This document shows positions 24,679-35,662 of a stretch of DNA of 64,000 nt, one piece after another; within the stretch, counting starts at the first letter, position 1, and each line of letters begins with the position of its first letter. The stretch is taken from positions 1-64,000 of the forward strand of contig NZ_JACJQV010000111.1 of assembly GCF_014696875.1 (NCBI RefSeq). Direction: 5' to 3'. Position numbers and translations under genes: made by a program. This DNA comes from Microcystis wesenbergii FACHB-1317. Its GTDB lineage: Bacteria; Cyanobacteriota; Cyanobacteriia; Cyanobacteriales; Microcystaceae. The notes beneath the pieces were generated by a model. The model searched no databases. It was not told the origin of the DNA and worked only from the letters and a program-made list of their open reading frames with translations.

Positions 24679-25530
24679 TTATTTTGGCTCTTTTTTGCCT
24701 TTAAATCCGACTATTGAGCTTAAACCTACCGCAATTAAGCCTAATATGGATGAGGGTTCGGGAGTCTTATGAGCTGTTTGAAAATAATGTGCTTCACCTG
24801 GTTGTATATGAGGAGGGAGAATAGCCTTCTGACCAGTTAATGGATCAATCCCTGCATAAAAGCCACCAGACGGCACATCATCAGTATGTGGATCCAGTGG
24901 GCCGGGTTTGACTGACCAAACACCCGTCCAAGGGTCAAAACTAATCGGGTGAGTTTGCATTATTACATCATTATCATTATTAATGTTAGTAAAAGTCACC
25001 ATCACGTCAAATTGTAGGTTAGGAATGAAAATTTCGCCCCCCATATCAGTTGTACGAGTGATTGTAACAGGAACAAATAGGTTTGCTGGTTTGCCTAACA
25101 AATCACCACTAACAATATCAACATCATATTGATTAGCGTTAATAGTGACTGGTGTGCGACTCTTAAAAGATAAACCAGCCATTTGAACCTTCACAGCATT
25201 AGGCCCTTCTTCACAGGTTGTAGGATTAAGAGCAGGATCAAGGAGCGTACAAGTACCTATACGTCGAAGTTTAGTATCAATATTTGTCCCTGGTACAAAA
25301 ACATTGCGCTCAAACTCAATTCTTACTTCTTGTTGACCAACTCCTGGTATATCTACTTTTTTTGTATAAAAAGATACTGGAAAGTCAACAGTTGTAAACA
25401 AATCCCACCCGTCTTCAATAACAACGGTAGCTGCTTGTAACGGCTTACTACTAACAACAAGAAGACCGATTCCCAAACCTACAGCCCCAATGAGACCCGT
25501 AGTGACGGGTTTTAACCGAGTATTAATCAT
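24679..25530 (-). CDS. PEP-CTERM sorted exported protein
   Basis: 283 residues. The N-terminal signal peptide is VTTGLIGAVGLGIGLLVVSSKPLQA. A beta-rich body contains FERNVFVPGTNI and TITRTTDMGGEIFIP. A PEP-CTERM tail at the end reads TPEPSSILGLIAVGLSSIVG followed by a basic FKGKKEPK. Proteins with this tail are processed by exosortase and sent to the surface or sheath material. The body does not match a function I know. The start MINTRLK (25530) is chosen because AAGGAG lies upstream; the longer frame from 25581 lacks a site and adds 17 charged residues before the signal. Confidence 0.85.
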   Translation of the reverse strand: MINTRLKPVTTGLIGAVGLGIGLLVVSSKPLQAATVVIEDGWDLFTTVDFPVSFYTKKVDIPGVGQQEVRIEFERNVFVPGTNIDTKLRRIGTCTLLDPALNPTTCEEGPNAVKVQMAGLSFKSRTPVTINANQYDVDIVSGDLLGKPANLFVPVTITRTTDMGGEIFIPNLQFDVMVTFTNINNDNDVIMQTHPISFDPWTGVWSVKPGPLDPHTDDVPSGGFYAGIDPLTGQKAILPPHIQPGEAHYFQTAHKTPEPSSILGLIAVGLSSIVGFKGKKEPK

Positions 25531-25788
25531 TTGACTGAAACTCCTTCGAGTAACTACATTCTTTCCCGAATTGTACAACAAGAATTTTTCCTGTCAAGTC
25601 ATCCGAAAGGAAGAGAATCAAGAACATCAGTAATCTATAATCAGGATAATTTATTAATTTTTATTACACGATTTACCCGGGTAAGCACATCTCAAACGCT
25701 GTTGATAATTGGCTAATTTTTTTATCCGCTTGCTGTGTGGGCATTTCAAAGGATAGCAGTCAATCAGAATAGTTAATAACTTGACCTA

Positions 25789-25897
25789 TTTGGTCGATTT
25801 TTGCCTAACAATTGAGAGGGCAAATTCTACCCAAATATACCCAAATCGCCCTCTAGGTTTATTTTGTCAAGGATTGTTAAAATACGCTTACCCTGAC
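25789..25897. repeat. Dispersed repeat pair, right copy
   Basis: Related to 13590-13717. On the minus strand it reads QGKRILTILDKINLEGDLGIF before a stop. It lies just outside the left edge of the pirin direct repeat. The remaining 25531-25967 shows no gene. Confidence 0.65.
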
Positions 25898-25967
25898 TAT
25901 CTACGCTTCCTAACACAACCCATTAGCTATCCTTATTGATCTAGCAAAAAGCCTTGAGAATATAATA

Positions 25968-26102
25968 GAGATAAAAAAGAGGAAAACTGATGATTACTAT
26001 ACGCAAAGCGGAGGAAAGAGGCCACGCTAACTATGGTTGGTTAGATACCCATCATACTTTTTCTTTTGCCCAATATTATGATCCCCAACAGATTAATTTT
26101 AG
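25968..26102 (+). repeat. Right direct repeat of the enediyne block (pirin 5' end)
   Basis: Leader and first ~38 codons of the intact pirin gene, ~95% identical to 7054-7189. Together they form direct repeats about 18.9 kb apart enclosing every cassette gene. Confidence 0.9.
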
Positions 26103-26682
26103 GAGTCTCAGAGTTATCAACGAGGACAAAGTCCTTGGAGGAAAAGGATTTCACACCCACGGACACCAGGATATGGAGATTTTAACCTATGTTTTGGAGG
26201 GAGAACTAGAACACCAAGACAGTCTCGGCACAGGTTCCGTGATTCGACACGGTGAAATTCAACGGATGAGCGCAGGAACAGGAATAAAACACAGTGAATT
26301 TAATCATTCTGCCACTAATCCCCTCCATCTTCTGCAAATTTGGATTATTCCCGACCAAAAAAATCTAGAACCCAGCTACGAACAAAAAGCGATCGCATTT
26401 TCTCCCCATACCTTACAGTTAATCGCCTCTCCCACCGGTGCGGGTAATGCGGTTAAAGTCCATCAAGACGTTAATCTCTACGCTGGAATTTTGCCCCTAG
26501 GCCAGTCCCTCACCCATTCCTTAGATGGAGGTCGTTATGGCTGGTTACAGGTGGCTAGAGGGCAAATAACCGTGAATGGCGTGCATTTACGAACGGGGGA
26601 TGGAGCGGCAATTAGCGAGGAAACTTCTTTGGCTATTCAATCTCTAGAAGACTCGGAAATTTTGCTTTTTGACCTAGGGTAG
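25990..26682 (+). CDS. Pirin family cupin protein
   Basis: 230 residues, the normal pirin/YhaK size, with two cupin barrels. The N-terminal barrel contains HTFSFAQYYDP, the metal-binding FHTHGHQDMEILTYVLEGELEHQDS (His-x-His, His, then Glu/His) and IQRMSAGTGIKHSEFN. The C-terminal barrel is GWLQVARGQITVNGVHLRTGDGAAI. Bacterial pirins of this type can have quercetin dioxygenase activity, but the cellular role is usually unclear. A TATAAT lies ~23 bp upstream of the ATG (25961-25966). Its 5' end is duplicated at 7054-7189. Confidence 0.92.
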   Translation: MITIRKAEERGHANYGWLDTHHTFSFAQYYDPQQINFRSLRVINEDKVLGGKGFHTHGHQDMEILTYVLEGELEHQDSLGTGSVIRHGEIQRMSAGTGIKHSEFNHSATNPLHLLQIWIIPDQKNLEPSYEQKAIAFSPHTLQLIASPTGAGNAVKVHQDVNLYAGILPLGQSLTHSLDGGRYGWLQVARGQITVNGVHLRTGDGAAISEETSLAIQSLEDSEILLFDLG

Positions 26683-26742
26683 TGGGTTTGAGTGTTAGGA
26701 ACCCTAGGGGCCAAGTTTTGCCGCCAATTCCCCGGCCGACTT

Positions 26743-26985
26743 TCAGCCATCAATACTGTCCACCACGCTGAGAAAATCGTTATGGATTAGCTCGGCGATA
26801 AAATTCTCCGGATCGGTGATAGGAACGGTAACGCCTTGGCTGGCCACCATCTGTGCAGCCATCCGAGTCATGAAATCCTGTCTTGTTTCCGTCATTATCC
26901 CCTGACATTGTTGTAATTTTTCCACCAATTCCAGTGGGGAATCGGCCACCAGTTTATATCCCTCGCGGGTGACATAAATTGTCAT
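26743..26985 (-). CDS. Small hypothetical protein
   Basis: 80 residues, starting MTIYVTREGYKLVADSPLELVEKLQ. A strand-helix unit is followed by helices rich in Met (FMTRMAAQMVA). The start is supported by AGGAGG about six bases upstream. No known family was recognised. The beginning looks like small cyanobacterial proteins that sit near TA or regulator genes. It stands alone between the pirin gene and another short hypothetical. Confidence 0.65.
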   Translation of the reverse strand: MTIYVTREGYKLVADSPLELVEKLQQCQGIMTETRQDFMTRMAAQMVASQGVTVPITDPENFIAELIHNDFLSVVDSIDG

Positions 26986-27380
26986 CTTTCCTACCTCCTA
27001 AATGATCGGGAACGAGAATTCGGCACTACTAAACTACTTCTTTTCTCGCTATCATTATTGCCAGTTAGTTAGTCCCAGCCTCGTCCGTCTTTCCCTATTT
27101 CCATTATTTTTTCGGGCTTGTCGCCGGGTAATTATTATTATCGCTAAAATAAAAGGATAAATTTGTCAATCTTTGTAACGAAAAATCAAGAAAAACTGTT
27201 CTCACGGTATCGCCCCGAACCCTTCTGGGGAAATTTGTTACAATAAAGACAAGGGGACTCCCTGAGCCAGATCCCATCCCTAGTAAAAAATTGGCCAGGT
27301 GGAGAGCGGAAGCCAATAGTTCCGATCGGGACGGCATTTGTCAGAGTTTCCCGCTTCCTTTAGTTTTAGGGGGAAAAGCC

Positions 27381-27719
27381 ATGAAATCTGCCACATTATT
27401 ATCGCCCGATCGACCGCTGCCAGAATTTCTCCGGTCAGCTATCCAAGACCGCTTTCCGGGGAAAGTGATCGATGATCTCAGCATCCGCTACTATGAAAGC
27501 GTCGAGGATGTGGGGTACGAGTATTTTAACGATCGGGTATTGCCAGCCTGTAGCGATGAGCCTATTGTCCGCTATCTCGGCCCATTTATATCCTACGTCC
27601 GTCTAGGAGAAGCCCTGGTTTTGGATCGGCAAGATGGTCTTGTGGTTTACGAAACCGATCGAGATGTTCCCTGCACGGAAACTGGACCTTTCTGGTTGGT
27701 GACTCCTAAATCGCGCTGA
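27381..27719 (+). CDS. Small hypothetical protein
   Basis: 112 residues from MKSATLLSPDRPLPEF. It is acidic, with conserved-looking LRSAIQDRFPGKVIDDLS, IRYYESVEDVGYEYF and a C-terminal GPFWLVTPKSR. The start at 27381 is preferred over the upstream in-frame 27291 because a G-rich AGGGGGAAAAG element lies just before it and the extra N-terminus has noncoding composition. I do not recognise the family. It ends 47 bp before a MITE-like element. Confidence 0.6.
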   Translation: MKSATLLSPDRPLPEFLRSAIQDRFPGKVIDDLSIRYYESVEDVGYEYFNDRVLPACSDEPIVRYLGPFISYVRLGEALVLDRQDGLVVYETDRDVPCTETGPFWLVTPKSR

Positions 27720-27766
27720 AAAACCTAACCCAAGTTCAGCAGCTGAATTGGGAAAACTTAATAGTT

Positions 27767-28005
27767 AGGGTTGGCTGAATAAATCTAAAAACCTTGTTGG
27801 GTAAGACTTTTAGACTTTGGGTAGGTCAAAAAGTACCAGATATGGTAGTGATCAGGGGGAGAATTCAGGGACTTTTTCCCTGAAAATTAGGTAGTTTACC
27901 AGATGAAAATGGGTAAAACCCTACACCCCACCTGCCCCCCCGATGTCGGGGGGGTTGGGGGGGGCCACACCCTGCCCCCACGAAAAACTTTTTGCCGCAA
28001 ACCCT
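27767..28005. mobile_element. MITE-like element, copy 1 (239 bp)
   Basis: The termini are AGGGTTGGC on the left and GCAAACCCT on the right (one mismatch from a perfect 9-bp inverted repeat). The 4-bp duplication AGTT lies at 27763-27766 and 28006-28009. There is no coding capacity for a transposase. Inside are a C/G-rich hairpin (CCCCCCGATGTCGGGGGGG) and near identity with the element at 46512-46749. It is a nonautonomous element inserted between a hypothetical gene and crtB. Confidence 0.85.
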
Positions 28006-28055
28006 AGTTAAGACTCGACGGGTGGAGTCGGTAAGCGACAAAACCCGTCGCATTT

Positions 28056-28988
28056 TTATAGGGCTTGCGATCGCAACCAAGCCACGGGTAAATAGAGCAT
28101 TTTCTTAGGTAAAGGCACGAAGGCACGACGGGCGAAGACATCGTAATTATTTGCTTCAATTACGTCTAAAATGCCCTGATAAAGCAGTAAAGCCGCCCAA
28201 ACCGGCCAACGGGAATCGGGATTAAGGGCGCGGATACCCCTTTCGGCGGAATCGTAGTAATAACGGGCCCGCTCAATTTGGAAGCGCATTAACGCCTGCC
28301 AACGGTGATCATTAACCCCTTTGAGTAAATCGTCTTCGCTGTAGTTAAAACGCTCTAAATCCTCTAAAGGTAGATAAATCCGGCCACGATGGACATCTTC
28401 CCCCACATCCCGCAAAATATTGGTTAATTGATTGGCAATACCGAGATCGATCGCTTCTTCTTGAGGGATATAGACGTTTTGATTGCGTCGCCAAGGAGCC
28501 GAGCGATCGCCATGTTCCAATCCTAAGACCGCGCTGGACATTAACCCCACCGTTCCCGCCACCCGATAGCAGTACAGTTTTAGTTCATCAAAGGTTTGAT
28601 AACGACTGCGATAGAGATCCATCTGTTGCCCAGCGATCATATCCCGAAAGGGTTGGATATCCATGGGGAACTTTTCTAGAGTATCCACGAGAGCGACATC
28701 GGCATCCTCAAGGGCAACCCCAGAAAAGACAGTTTCTAGCTGTTTTTCCCATAAATCAAGGGTTTCAGGGGTAGTTAACCGGGCTTGGGGTCCATCGACC
28801 AGTTCATCGGTACGACGACACCAGACATAAATTGCCCAGATCGCTTGACGTTTTGCTTTCGGCATCAGGAGAGTACCGAGATAAAACGTTTTGGAATACT
28901 TCTCTGTAATCCGGCGACAGAGTTCGTAGGACTCCGCAAGGGAGACGAGGGGTTTGGTGGGGTGGGTCGGTTTTGGCAATTGGAGCAT
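28056..28988 (-). CDS. crtB: Phytoene synthase
   Basis: 310 residues, the normal size. It condenses two geranylgeranyl diphosphates to phytoene, the first carotenoid step. Diphosphate/magnesium motifs are RRTDELVDGPQA (residues ~57-68) and NQLTNILRDVGEDVHRGR near 190. The trans-isoprenyl synthase blocks YCYRVAGTVGLMS and VYIPQEEAIDLGIA are present. It lies 105 bp downstream of crtP on the same strand, the usual cyanobacterial crtP-crtB operon. A MITE-like element lies 51 bp beyond the stop codon. Confidence 0.97.
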   Translation of the reverse strand: MLQLPKPTHPTKPLVSLAESYELCRRITEKYSKTFYLGTLLMPKAKRQAIWAIYVWCRRTDELVDGPQARLTTPETLDLWEKQLETVFSGVALEDADVALVDTLEKFPMDIQPFRDMIAGQQMDLYRSRYQTFDELKLYCYRVAGTVGLMSSAVLGLEHGDRSAPWRRNQNVYIPQEEAIDLGIANQLTNILRDVGEDVHRGRIYLPLEDLERFNYSEDDLLKGVNDHRWQALMRFQIERARYYYDSAERGIRALNPDSRWPVWAALLLYQGILDVIEANNYDVFARRAFVPLPKKMLYLPVAWLRSQAL

Positions 28989-29093
28989 TCTGCTGGGGCG
29001 GAATGATTGACTTAGATTAACGGCGAACTGTGGCTAATGATATAGCATTGTCTCACTCAAGGCCATTTTCGTCATTAGTCCCTAGCCAGAGAA

Positions 29094-30530
<1,437 letters not shown>

Positions 30531-30659
30531 TTATCTACTCTCTAATGTCTTGTCTTTATCACATTCGCTATTATACTTCACATTTCGTTACATTTTTTTT
30601 CAGATTATCGACAAGGCGGTCGGCAGGGGGCTGCTTTGTTCTCCCCACACCGCACTTCC

Positions 30660-30950
30660 TTGATAACTGATTACTGGTCACTGATAACTGATTACTGGTC
30701 ACTGATAACTGATTACTGGTCACTGATAACTGATTACTGGTCACTGATAACTGATTACTGGTCACTGATAACTGATTACTGGTCACTGATAACTGATTAC
30801 TGGTCACTGATAACTGATTACTGGTCACTGATAACTGATTACTGGTCACTGATAACTGCTTACTGGTCACTGATAACTGCTTACTGGTCACTGATAACTG
30901 ATTACTGGTCACTGATAACTGATTACTGGTCACTGATAACTGATAACTGA
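30660..30950. repeat. 21-bp tandem repeat array (13 units plus a partial)
   Basis: Unit TGATAACTGATTACTGGTCAC repeats at exactly 21 bp with two variant units (GCTTAC for GATTAC). Because 21 is divisible by three, it stays open as a repeated peptide in one frame on both strands, which explains spurious ORFs here. It lies between the divergent crtP and calcium ATPase genes. The same GTTATCAG/GTGATCAG motif family recurs at 36265, 42387 and 59528. Confidence 0.95.
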
Positions 30951-31022
30951 TATTGTGATATGTAATTAGCTTAATTCGCTTACCTTTTTAGTTCACGCGT
31001 ACACCCTCTTCAATCGATCGCT

Positions 31023-33803
31023 ATGACTTTTCCCACTACGTCACCTCAATTCTCTGAGATAGAGAATAATCGTGCTTGGCATAATTTAACTGGCGAACAA
31101 ACCCTAGAAATACTGAGAACCAATGGGGAAACTGGCTTAATCGAGGCGGAAATTGTTAAAAGAAAGGATATTTTCGGTTTAAATGAACTAAAAGAAACGG
31201 GGGGACGTAGCCCGTTAATGATTCTCTGGGAACAGTTTACTAACATTATGTTAGTGATGCTGATTGCCGTGGCGGTGGTTTCAGCAGTTTTGGACCTGAA
31301 AAAAGGGGAATTTCCCAAAGACGCGATCGCTATTTTTACAATTGTTATTTTAAACGGTATTTTAGGATATTTACAGGAAAGTCGGGCAGAAAAGGCATTA
31401 GCAGCCCTTAAGCAGTTATCCTCGCCCAAAGTTAGAGTTATTCGTAATGGTAGCACCTTTGAAGTGACAGCCAAGGAACTTGTCCCCGGGGATATCATGT
31501 TACTAGAAGCGGGGGTACAAATTGCCGCCGATGGCAGATTATTAGAAGCACAAAACCTGCAAATCCGCGAAGCTGCCCTGACGGGGGAAGCGGAATCGGT
31601 GAATAAACAAGCACAGAAGGTTTTACCGGAAGATGCCTCTTTAGGCGATCGCATTAACCTCGTCTATCAGGGTACGGAAGTAGTACAAGGGCGGGGGAAA
31701 GTGGCGATTACCAAGACGGGAATGGATACGGAAATCGGTAAAATCGCCGCTTTATTGCAAGGAGTAGAAAGTGAACCAACTCCCCTACAGCAGCGAATGT
31801 CGCAGTTAGGTAACGTTTTAGTGAGTAGTTCCCTGGCTTTAGTGGCTGTAGTCGTGCTTGGGGGTGTAATTCGCTTTGGTTGGCAGTTTTTTGAATCATT
31901 CCTCGAAACTTCCCTCAGTATGGCTGTGGCCGTTGTTCCCGAAGGTTTACCGGCAGTGGTAACGGTGACTTTGGCAATTGGAACCCAAAGAATGGTGAGA
32001 AGACAAGCTTTAATCCGTAAATTGCCGGCAGTGGAAACTTTAGGCTCGGTAACGACGATTTGCTCCGATAAAACCGGAACTTTAACTCAAAATAAAATGG
32101 TGGTGCAGAAAGTTAATACTTCCGAGCAGACAATTACTGTCACGGGGGAAGGTTACGCGCCCATCGGTGAGTTTAGTGGTGCTAGTGAAAGTGATCCCGA
32201 ACTACAGGCAATTTTAACGGCTTGTGTGCTGTGTAATGATGCACTTTTGCAGAATCAAGCTCAAGAATGGTTAATTTTAGGCGATCCCACCGAGGGAGCT
32301 TTACTGACGTTAGCGGGTAAAGGAGGACTATATCGGGAAGCATTAGCACCCAAAAGCCCTCGTTTAGGGGAATTTCCCTTTTCTTCCGAAAGAAAGAGAA
32401 TGTCAGTAATCTGTGAGAATGCCCAGTTAGGTTTGGGGGATTCTGCCTATTTAATGTTTACCAAAGGCTCGCCGGAATTAATTCTCGAACGTTGTTCTCT
32501 GATCCAAGTTGGGGCGGAAAGTCAACCCTTAACACCTGAACAAAGAAGCCGTATTTTGGCACAAAATGACGAAATGGCGGGTAATGGCCTACGAGTTTTA
32601 GGTTTTTCCTATAAACCGATGACAGAAGTGCCAGAAGCGGAAAGAGAAGATAGTGAGGAACAATCCCTGGTTTGGTTGGGATTGGTGGGAATGCTCGATG
32701 CACCCCGCAAAGAAGTTAAAGAAGCGGTTGCCCTCTGTCGTCAAGCGGGAATTCGTCCGATTATGATTACCGGAGATCACCAATTAACGGCCAAGGCGAT
32801 CGCCATTGAATTGGGCATTGCTGCCCCCGGGGAGCGAGTAATCACGGGGAAAGAATTAGAAAAAATGTCTCAGAATGACCTAGAGGGAGAGGTAGATGGT
32901 GTTAGCGTCTATGCTCGTGTTTCTCCCGAACATAAGCTGAGAATCGTCCAAGCTTTGCAAAAACGGGGCAAATTCGTCGCCATGACGGGGGATGGAGTCA
33001 ATGATGCTCCGGCACTAAAACAAGCGGATATCGGCATCGCCATGGGGATTACGGGAACCGATGTCAGCAAAGAAGCCAGTGATATGATTTTGCTGGATGA
33101 TAATTTTGCCACCATCGTCGCCGCCACCGAAGAAGGGCGCGTGGTTTACAGCAACATTCGGCGCTTTATTAAATACATTCTCGGCAGTAATATTGGCGAG
33201 GTTTTAACGATTGCGGCGGCTCCGCTGCTCGGTTTAGGCGGTGTACCCCTTTCTCCCTTGCAAATCCTCTGGATGAACCTTGTCACCGACGGTTTACCGG
33301 CTCTGGCTCTGGCAATGGAACCCGCCGAACCTAATGTGATGAAACGTCCACCTTTTAGCCCCCGGGAAAGCATTTTCGCTCGCGGTTTGGGTTGGTATAT
33401 GATTCGCATCGGCATCGTCTTTGCCATTCTCACCATTATTATGATGTACTGGGCTTACCGATATACTCAAGCAACCCCCGAAATCGGAGATCCCGGACGT
33501 TGGAAAACCATGGTATTTACTACCCTCTGTTTAGCACAAATGGGTCATGCTTTGGCGGTGCGTTCCCATACCCAGTTAGCTGTGCAAATGAATCCCTTCT
33601 CTAATCCTTACATTATTGCTGCCGTGGGCTTGACAACGATCCTACAATTGTTGTTAATTTATGCTCCTCCCCTACAAAGCTTCTTCGGTACTCAATGGAT
33701 TAGTGGCACAGAATTATTAATCTGTTTTGGATTTAGTGCCTTAATGTTTGTTTGGATTGAGTTGGAGAAGTTATTTATTCGCTGGTTCATGACGAAAAAA
33801 TAA
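31023..33803 (+). CDS. pacL: P-type (P2A) calcium-transporting ATPase
   Basis: 926 residues of the SERCA/PacL family. The N-terminal cation-ATPase domain is followed by M1-M2, the actuator TGEA at ~188 and the M4 PEGLP at 306-310. The phosphorylated Asp349 sits in [11 protein letters not shown], and the hinge is [12 protein letters not shown]. Calcium-ligand stretches are present in M5 ([13 protein letters not shown]) and M6 ([13 protein letters not shown]). It exports Ca2+ from the cytoplasm at the expense of ATP. The gene is followed after only 4 bp by an SLC13-type permease gene, so the two are probably cotranscribed. Confidence 0.94.
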   Translation: MTFPTTSPQFSEIENNRAWHNLTGEQTLEILRTNGETGLIEAEIVKRKDIFGLNELKETGGRSPLMILWEQFTNIMLVMLIAVAVVSAVLDLKKGEFPKDAIAIFTIVILNGILGYLQESRAEKALAALKQLSSPKVRVIRNGSTFEVTAKELVPGDIMLLEAGVQIAADGRLLEAQNLQIREAALTGEAESVNKQAQKVLPEDASLGDRINLVYQGTEVVQGRGKVAITKTGMDTEIGKIAALLQGVESEPTPLQQRMSQLGNVLVSSSLALVAVVVLGGVIRFGWQFFESFLETSLSMAVAVVPEGLPAVVTVTLAIGTQRMVRRQALIRKLPAVETLGSVTTICSDKTGTLTQNKMVVQKVNTSEQTITVTGEGYAPIGEFSGASESDPELQAILTACVLCNDALLQNQAQEWLILGDPTEGALLTLAGKGGLYREALAPKSPRLGEFPFSSERKRMSVICENAQLGLGDSAYLMFTKGSPELILERCSLIQVGAESQPLTPEQRSRILAQNDEMAGNGLRVLGFSYKPMTEVPEAEREDSEEQSLVWLGLVGMLDAPRKEVKEAVALCRQAGIRPIMITGDHQLTAKAIAIELGIAAPGERVITGKELEKMSQNDLEGEVDGVSVYARVSPEHKLRIVQALQKRGKFVAMTGDGVNDAPALKQADIGIAMGITGTDVSKEASDMILLDDNFATIVAATEEGRVVYSNIRRFIKYILGSNIGEVLTIAAAPLLGLGGVPLSPLQILWMNLVTDGLPALALAMEPAEPNVMKRPPFSPRESIFARGLGWYMIRIGIVFAILTIIMMYWAYRYTQATPEIGDPGRWKTMVFTTLCLAQMGHALAVRSHTQLAVQMNPFSNPYIIAAVGLTTILQLLLIYAPPLQSFFGTQWISGTELLICFGFSALMFVWIELEKLFIRWFMTKK

Positions 33804-33807
33804 ATCA

Positions 33808-35607
33808 ATGCCAACACCAATTATTCTGACTTTAACGGTTTTAGTCGTTGCTTTAGTCGCTTTCGTGGCGGAATGGCTACCGGTAGATTTAACCGCTTTA
33901 TGCGTGGCGATTGTCCTGATTCTTTTGGGTTTAGTTACTCCCGAAGAAGGTATCGCCGGATTTAGTAATTCTGCCACGGTGACAGTGATGGCGATGTTTG
34001 TGCTTAGTGCCGGAATTACCCGCACGGGAGTGATTCAAGTAATTCGCGATCGCTTGCTGGTTTGGGGGGGCAAAAATCCCCACCAACAGGTATTTGTCTT
34101 AGGGGCATTAGTGGGGCCAATTAGTGCTTTTATTAATAACACGGCAGTAGTGGCGATCTTTTTACCCATCGTTGAAGATTGGTGTAAAAAACAAAAAATT
34201 TCTCCTTCTAAGTTATTAATTCCCCTTTCCTACGCTACGGTTTTAGCGGGGATGATTACCGTGGTGGGAACTTCTACTAACATTCTCGCTAGTGGTATTT
34301 CTGCCAAGCTGGGTTATGGGGAATTTAGCTTATTTCAGTTCACTGCTTTAGGAGTAGTAACTTTTTTAGCAGGTTTGATTTATTTAACAATTTTTGCTCC
34401 GAAATTACTACCCGATCGCAAATCTTCCACCGGGGAATTTTTAGAGGATGATTATGGTTCTAAAGTATATCTGAGTGAGGTAATTATTAGCCCTCGTTCT
34501 AATCTTATTGGTCAAACTTTATCCCAAAGTGGACTACAAAGAAAGTTTGATTTTGATGTGTTGGAATTAATCAGAAATAAGGTACATTTACCTCAACCTT
34601 TGGCCGATAAAGTTCTCAATGCTGGCGATATTTTAATCGTTCACAGTAGTCGGGAAGAACTATTAAAAATTAAAGATGAAAGAGGCTTAGAAATCTTTGC
34701 CGATGTCAAATTTCACCAAGGAGATATTGAATCGGTAATTACTACAGGTGAGGAAAAATTAGCTGAGGTTTTGATTCTCTCTAATTCCCGTTTAATTGGG
34801 ACAACTTTAAAAGATTTGAAATTCCGTCAGCGTTATAACGCAACGGTTCTAGCGATTCGCCGTGGTTCGGAATTACTGCAAGGAAGATTAGGAAAAATTC
34901 CTTTAAAGTTTGGCGATTTGCTCTTGGTTCAAGGACCAAAACAGAGTTTTGTGGGGTTACAAACGACAAGAGAATTATTAGTTTTAGAAGAAAAAGAGAT
35001 TGAATCATTGCGACAGGATAAAGGCATTATTGCTTTAATGATTACTTTGTTAGTGATTATTATTGCCGCTTTTGATATTCAACCGATTCTCGTCACCAGT
35101 TTAGTCGGGGTGGTTTTAATGGTAATTACTGGCTGTCTAAAACCGGGGGAAGTCTATGGTTCCATTCGTTGGGATATTATCTTTTTATTAGCGGGTTTAA
35201 TTCCTCTAGGTACTGCCATGGATAACTCAGGAACGACTAAATGGTTAGCAGATAATTTAGTGGCTATCGGCGGACATCTTTCGGGGTTTTGGATCTTAGT
35301 TTTCTTCTATCTAATTACCTCAGTTTTAACTGAAATCCTCTCTAATAATGCTGCCGTGGTGTTAATGATTCCCGTCGCCGTGGCAGTGGCGAAAACTTTG
35401 GGTTTAAATCCTTTGGCTTTTATGTATGCTGTCACCTTTGCTGCTTCTAATAGTTATCTAACACCGATTGGCTATCAAACTAACACCATGGTTTATGCAC
35501 CGGGGGGCTATAAATTCCTCGATTTTACCCGTTTGGGTGCGCCCCTAAATTTAATTTTGACGATTTTAACCCCTAGTTTAATTGTCTTGTTTTATGGCTT
35601 GAAATAA
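33808..35607 (+). CDS. SLC13/DASS-type anion permease with two TrkA-C (RCK_C) domains
   Basis: 599 residues. Two membrane halves, each with a hairpin and SNxxT-type signature (TVVGTSTNILASG near 148 and ASNSYLTPIGYQTNTMVY near 548), enclose two cytoplasmic RCK_C domains (~residues 210-290 and 300-380; VYLSEVIISPRSNLIGQTL and LAEVLILSNSRLIGTTL). Proteins of this layout carry sulfate, dicarboxylates or phosphate with Na+. The substrate cannot be settled from sequence; cyanobacterial relatives are often linked to sulfate. The 4-bp spacing after the calcium ATPase gene suggests an operon. Confidence 0.88.
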   Translation: MPTPIILTLTVLVVALVAFVAEWLPVDLTALCVAIVLILLGLVTPEEGIAGFSNSATVTVMAMFVLSAGITRTGVIQVIRDRLLVWGGKNPHQQVFVLGALVGPISAFINNTAVVAIFLPIVEDWCKKQKISPSKLLIPLSYATVLAGMITVVGTSTNILASGISAKLGYGEFSLFQFTALGVVTFLAGLIYLTIFAPKLLPDRKSSTGEFLEDDYGSKVYLSEVIISPRSNLIGQTLSQSGLQRKFDFDVLELIRNKVHLPQPLADKVLNAGDILIVHSSREELLKIKDERGLEIFADVKFHQGDIESVITTGEEKLAEVLILSNSRLIGTTLKDLKFRQRYNATVLAIRRGSELLQGRLGKIPLKFGDLLLVQGPKQSFVGLQTTRELLVLEEKEIESLRQDKGIIALMITLLVIIIAAFDIQPILVTSLVGVVLMVITGCLKPGEVYGSIRWDIIFLLAGLIPLGTAMDNSGTTKWLADNLVAIGGHLSGFWILVFFYLITSVLTEILSNNAAVVLMIPVAVAVAKTLGLNPLAFMYAVTFAASNSYLTPIGYQTNTMVYAPGGYKFLDFTRLGAPLNLILTILTPSLIVLFYGLK

Positions 35608-35611
35608 ACAA

Positions 35612-35636
35612 AGAGATCGAAGATTCTTCGATCTCT
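35612..35636. terminator. Bidirectional hairpin between SLC13 and ycf37-like genes
   Basis: AGAGATCGAAGA and TCTTCGATCTCT form a 12-bp stem around one T. The stem is flanked by A/T runs (ATAAACAA left, AAAAAG right). It sits between convergent stop codons. Confidence 0.65.
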
Positions 35637-35662
35637 AAAAAGAATTTGATCAGTAGTCAAAA

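Noticed and set aside
24575-24772. 65-residue open frame between Uma2 and PEP-CTERM genes
   Set aside because: It runs through a clear intrinsic terminator and the antisense of the PEP-CTERM tail.
30571-30950. Two long open frames on opposite strands made of repeated peptides
   Set aside because: They are translations of the 21-bp tandem repeat, open on both strands only because the unit is divisible by three; no start signal or family.
30660-30950. Possible CRISPR array
   Set aside because: Units are contiguous and 21 bp with no variable spacers, and no cas genes are present.
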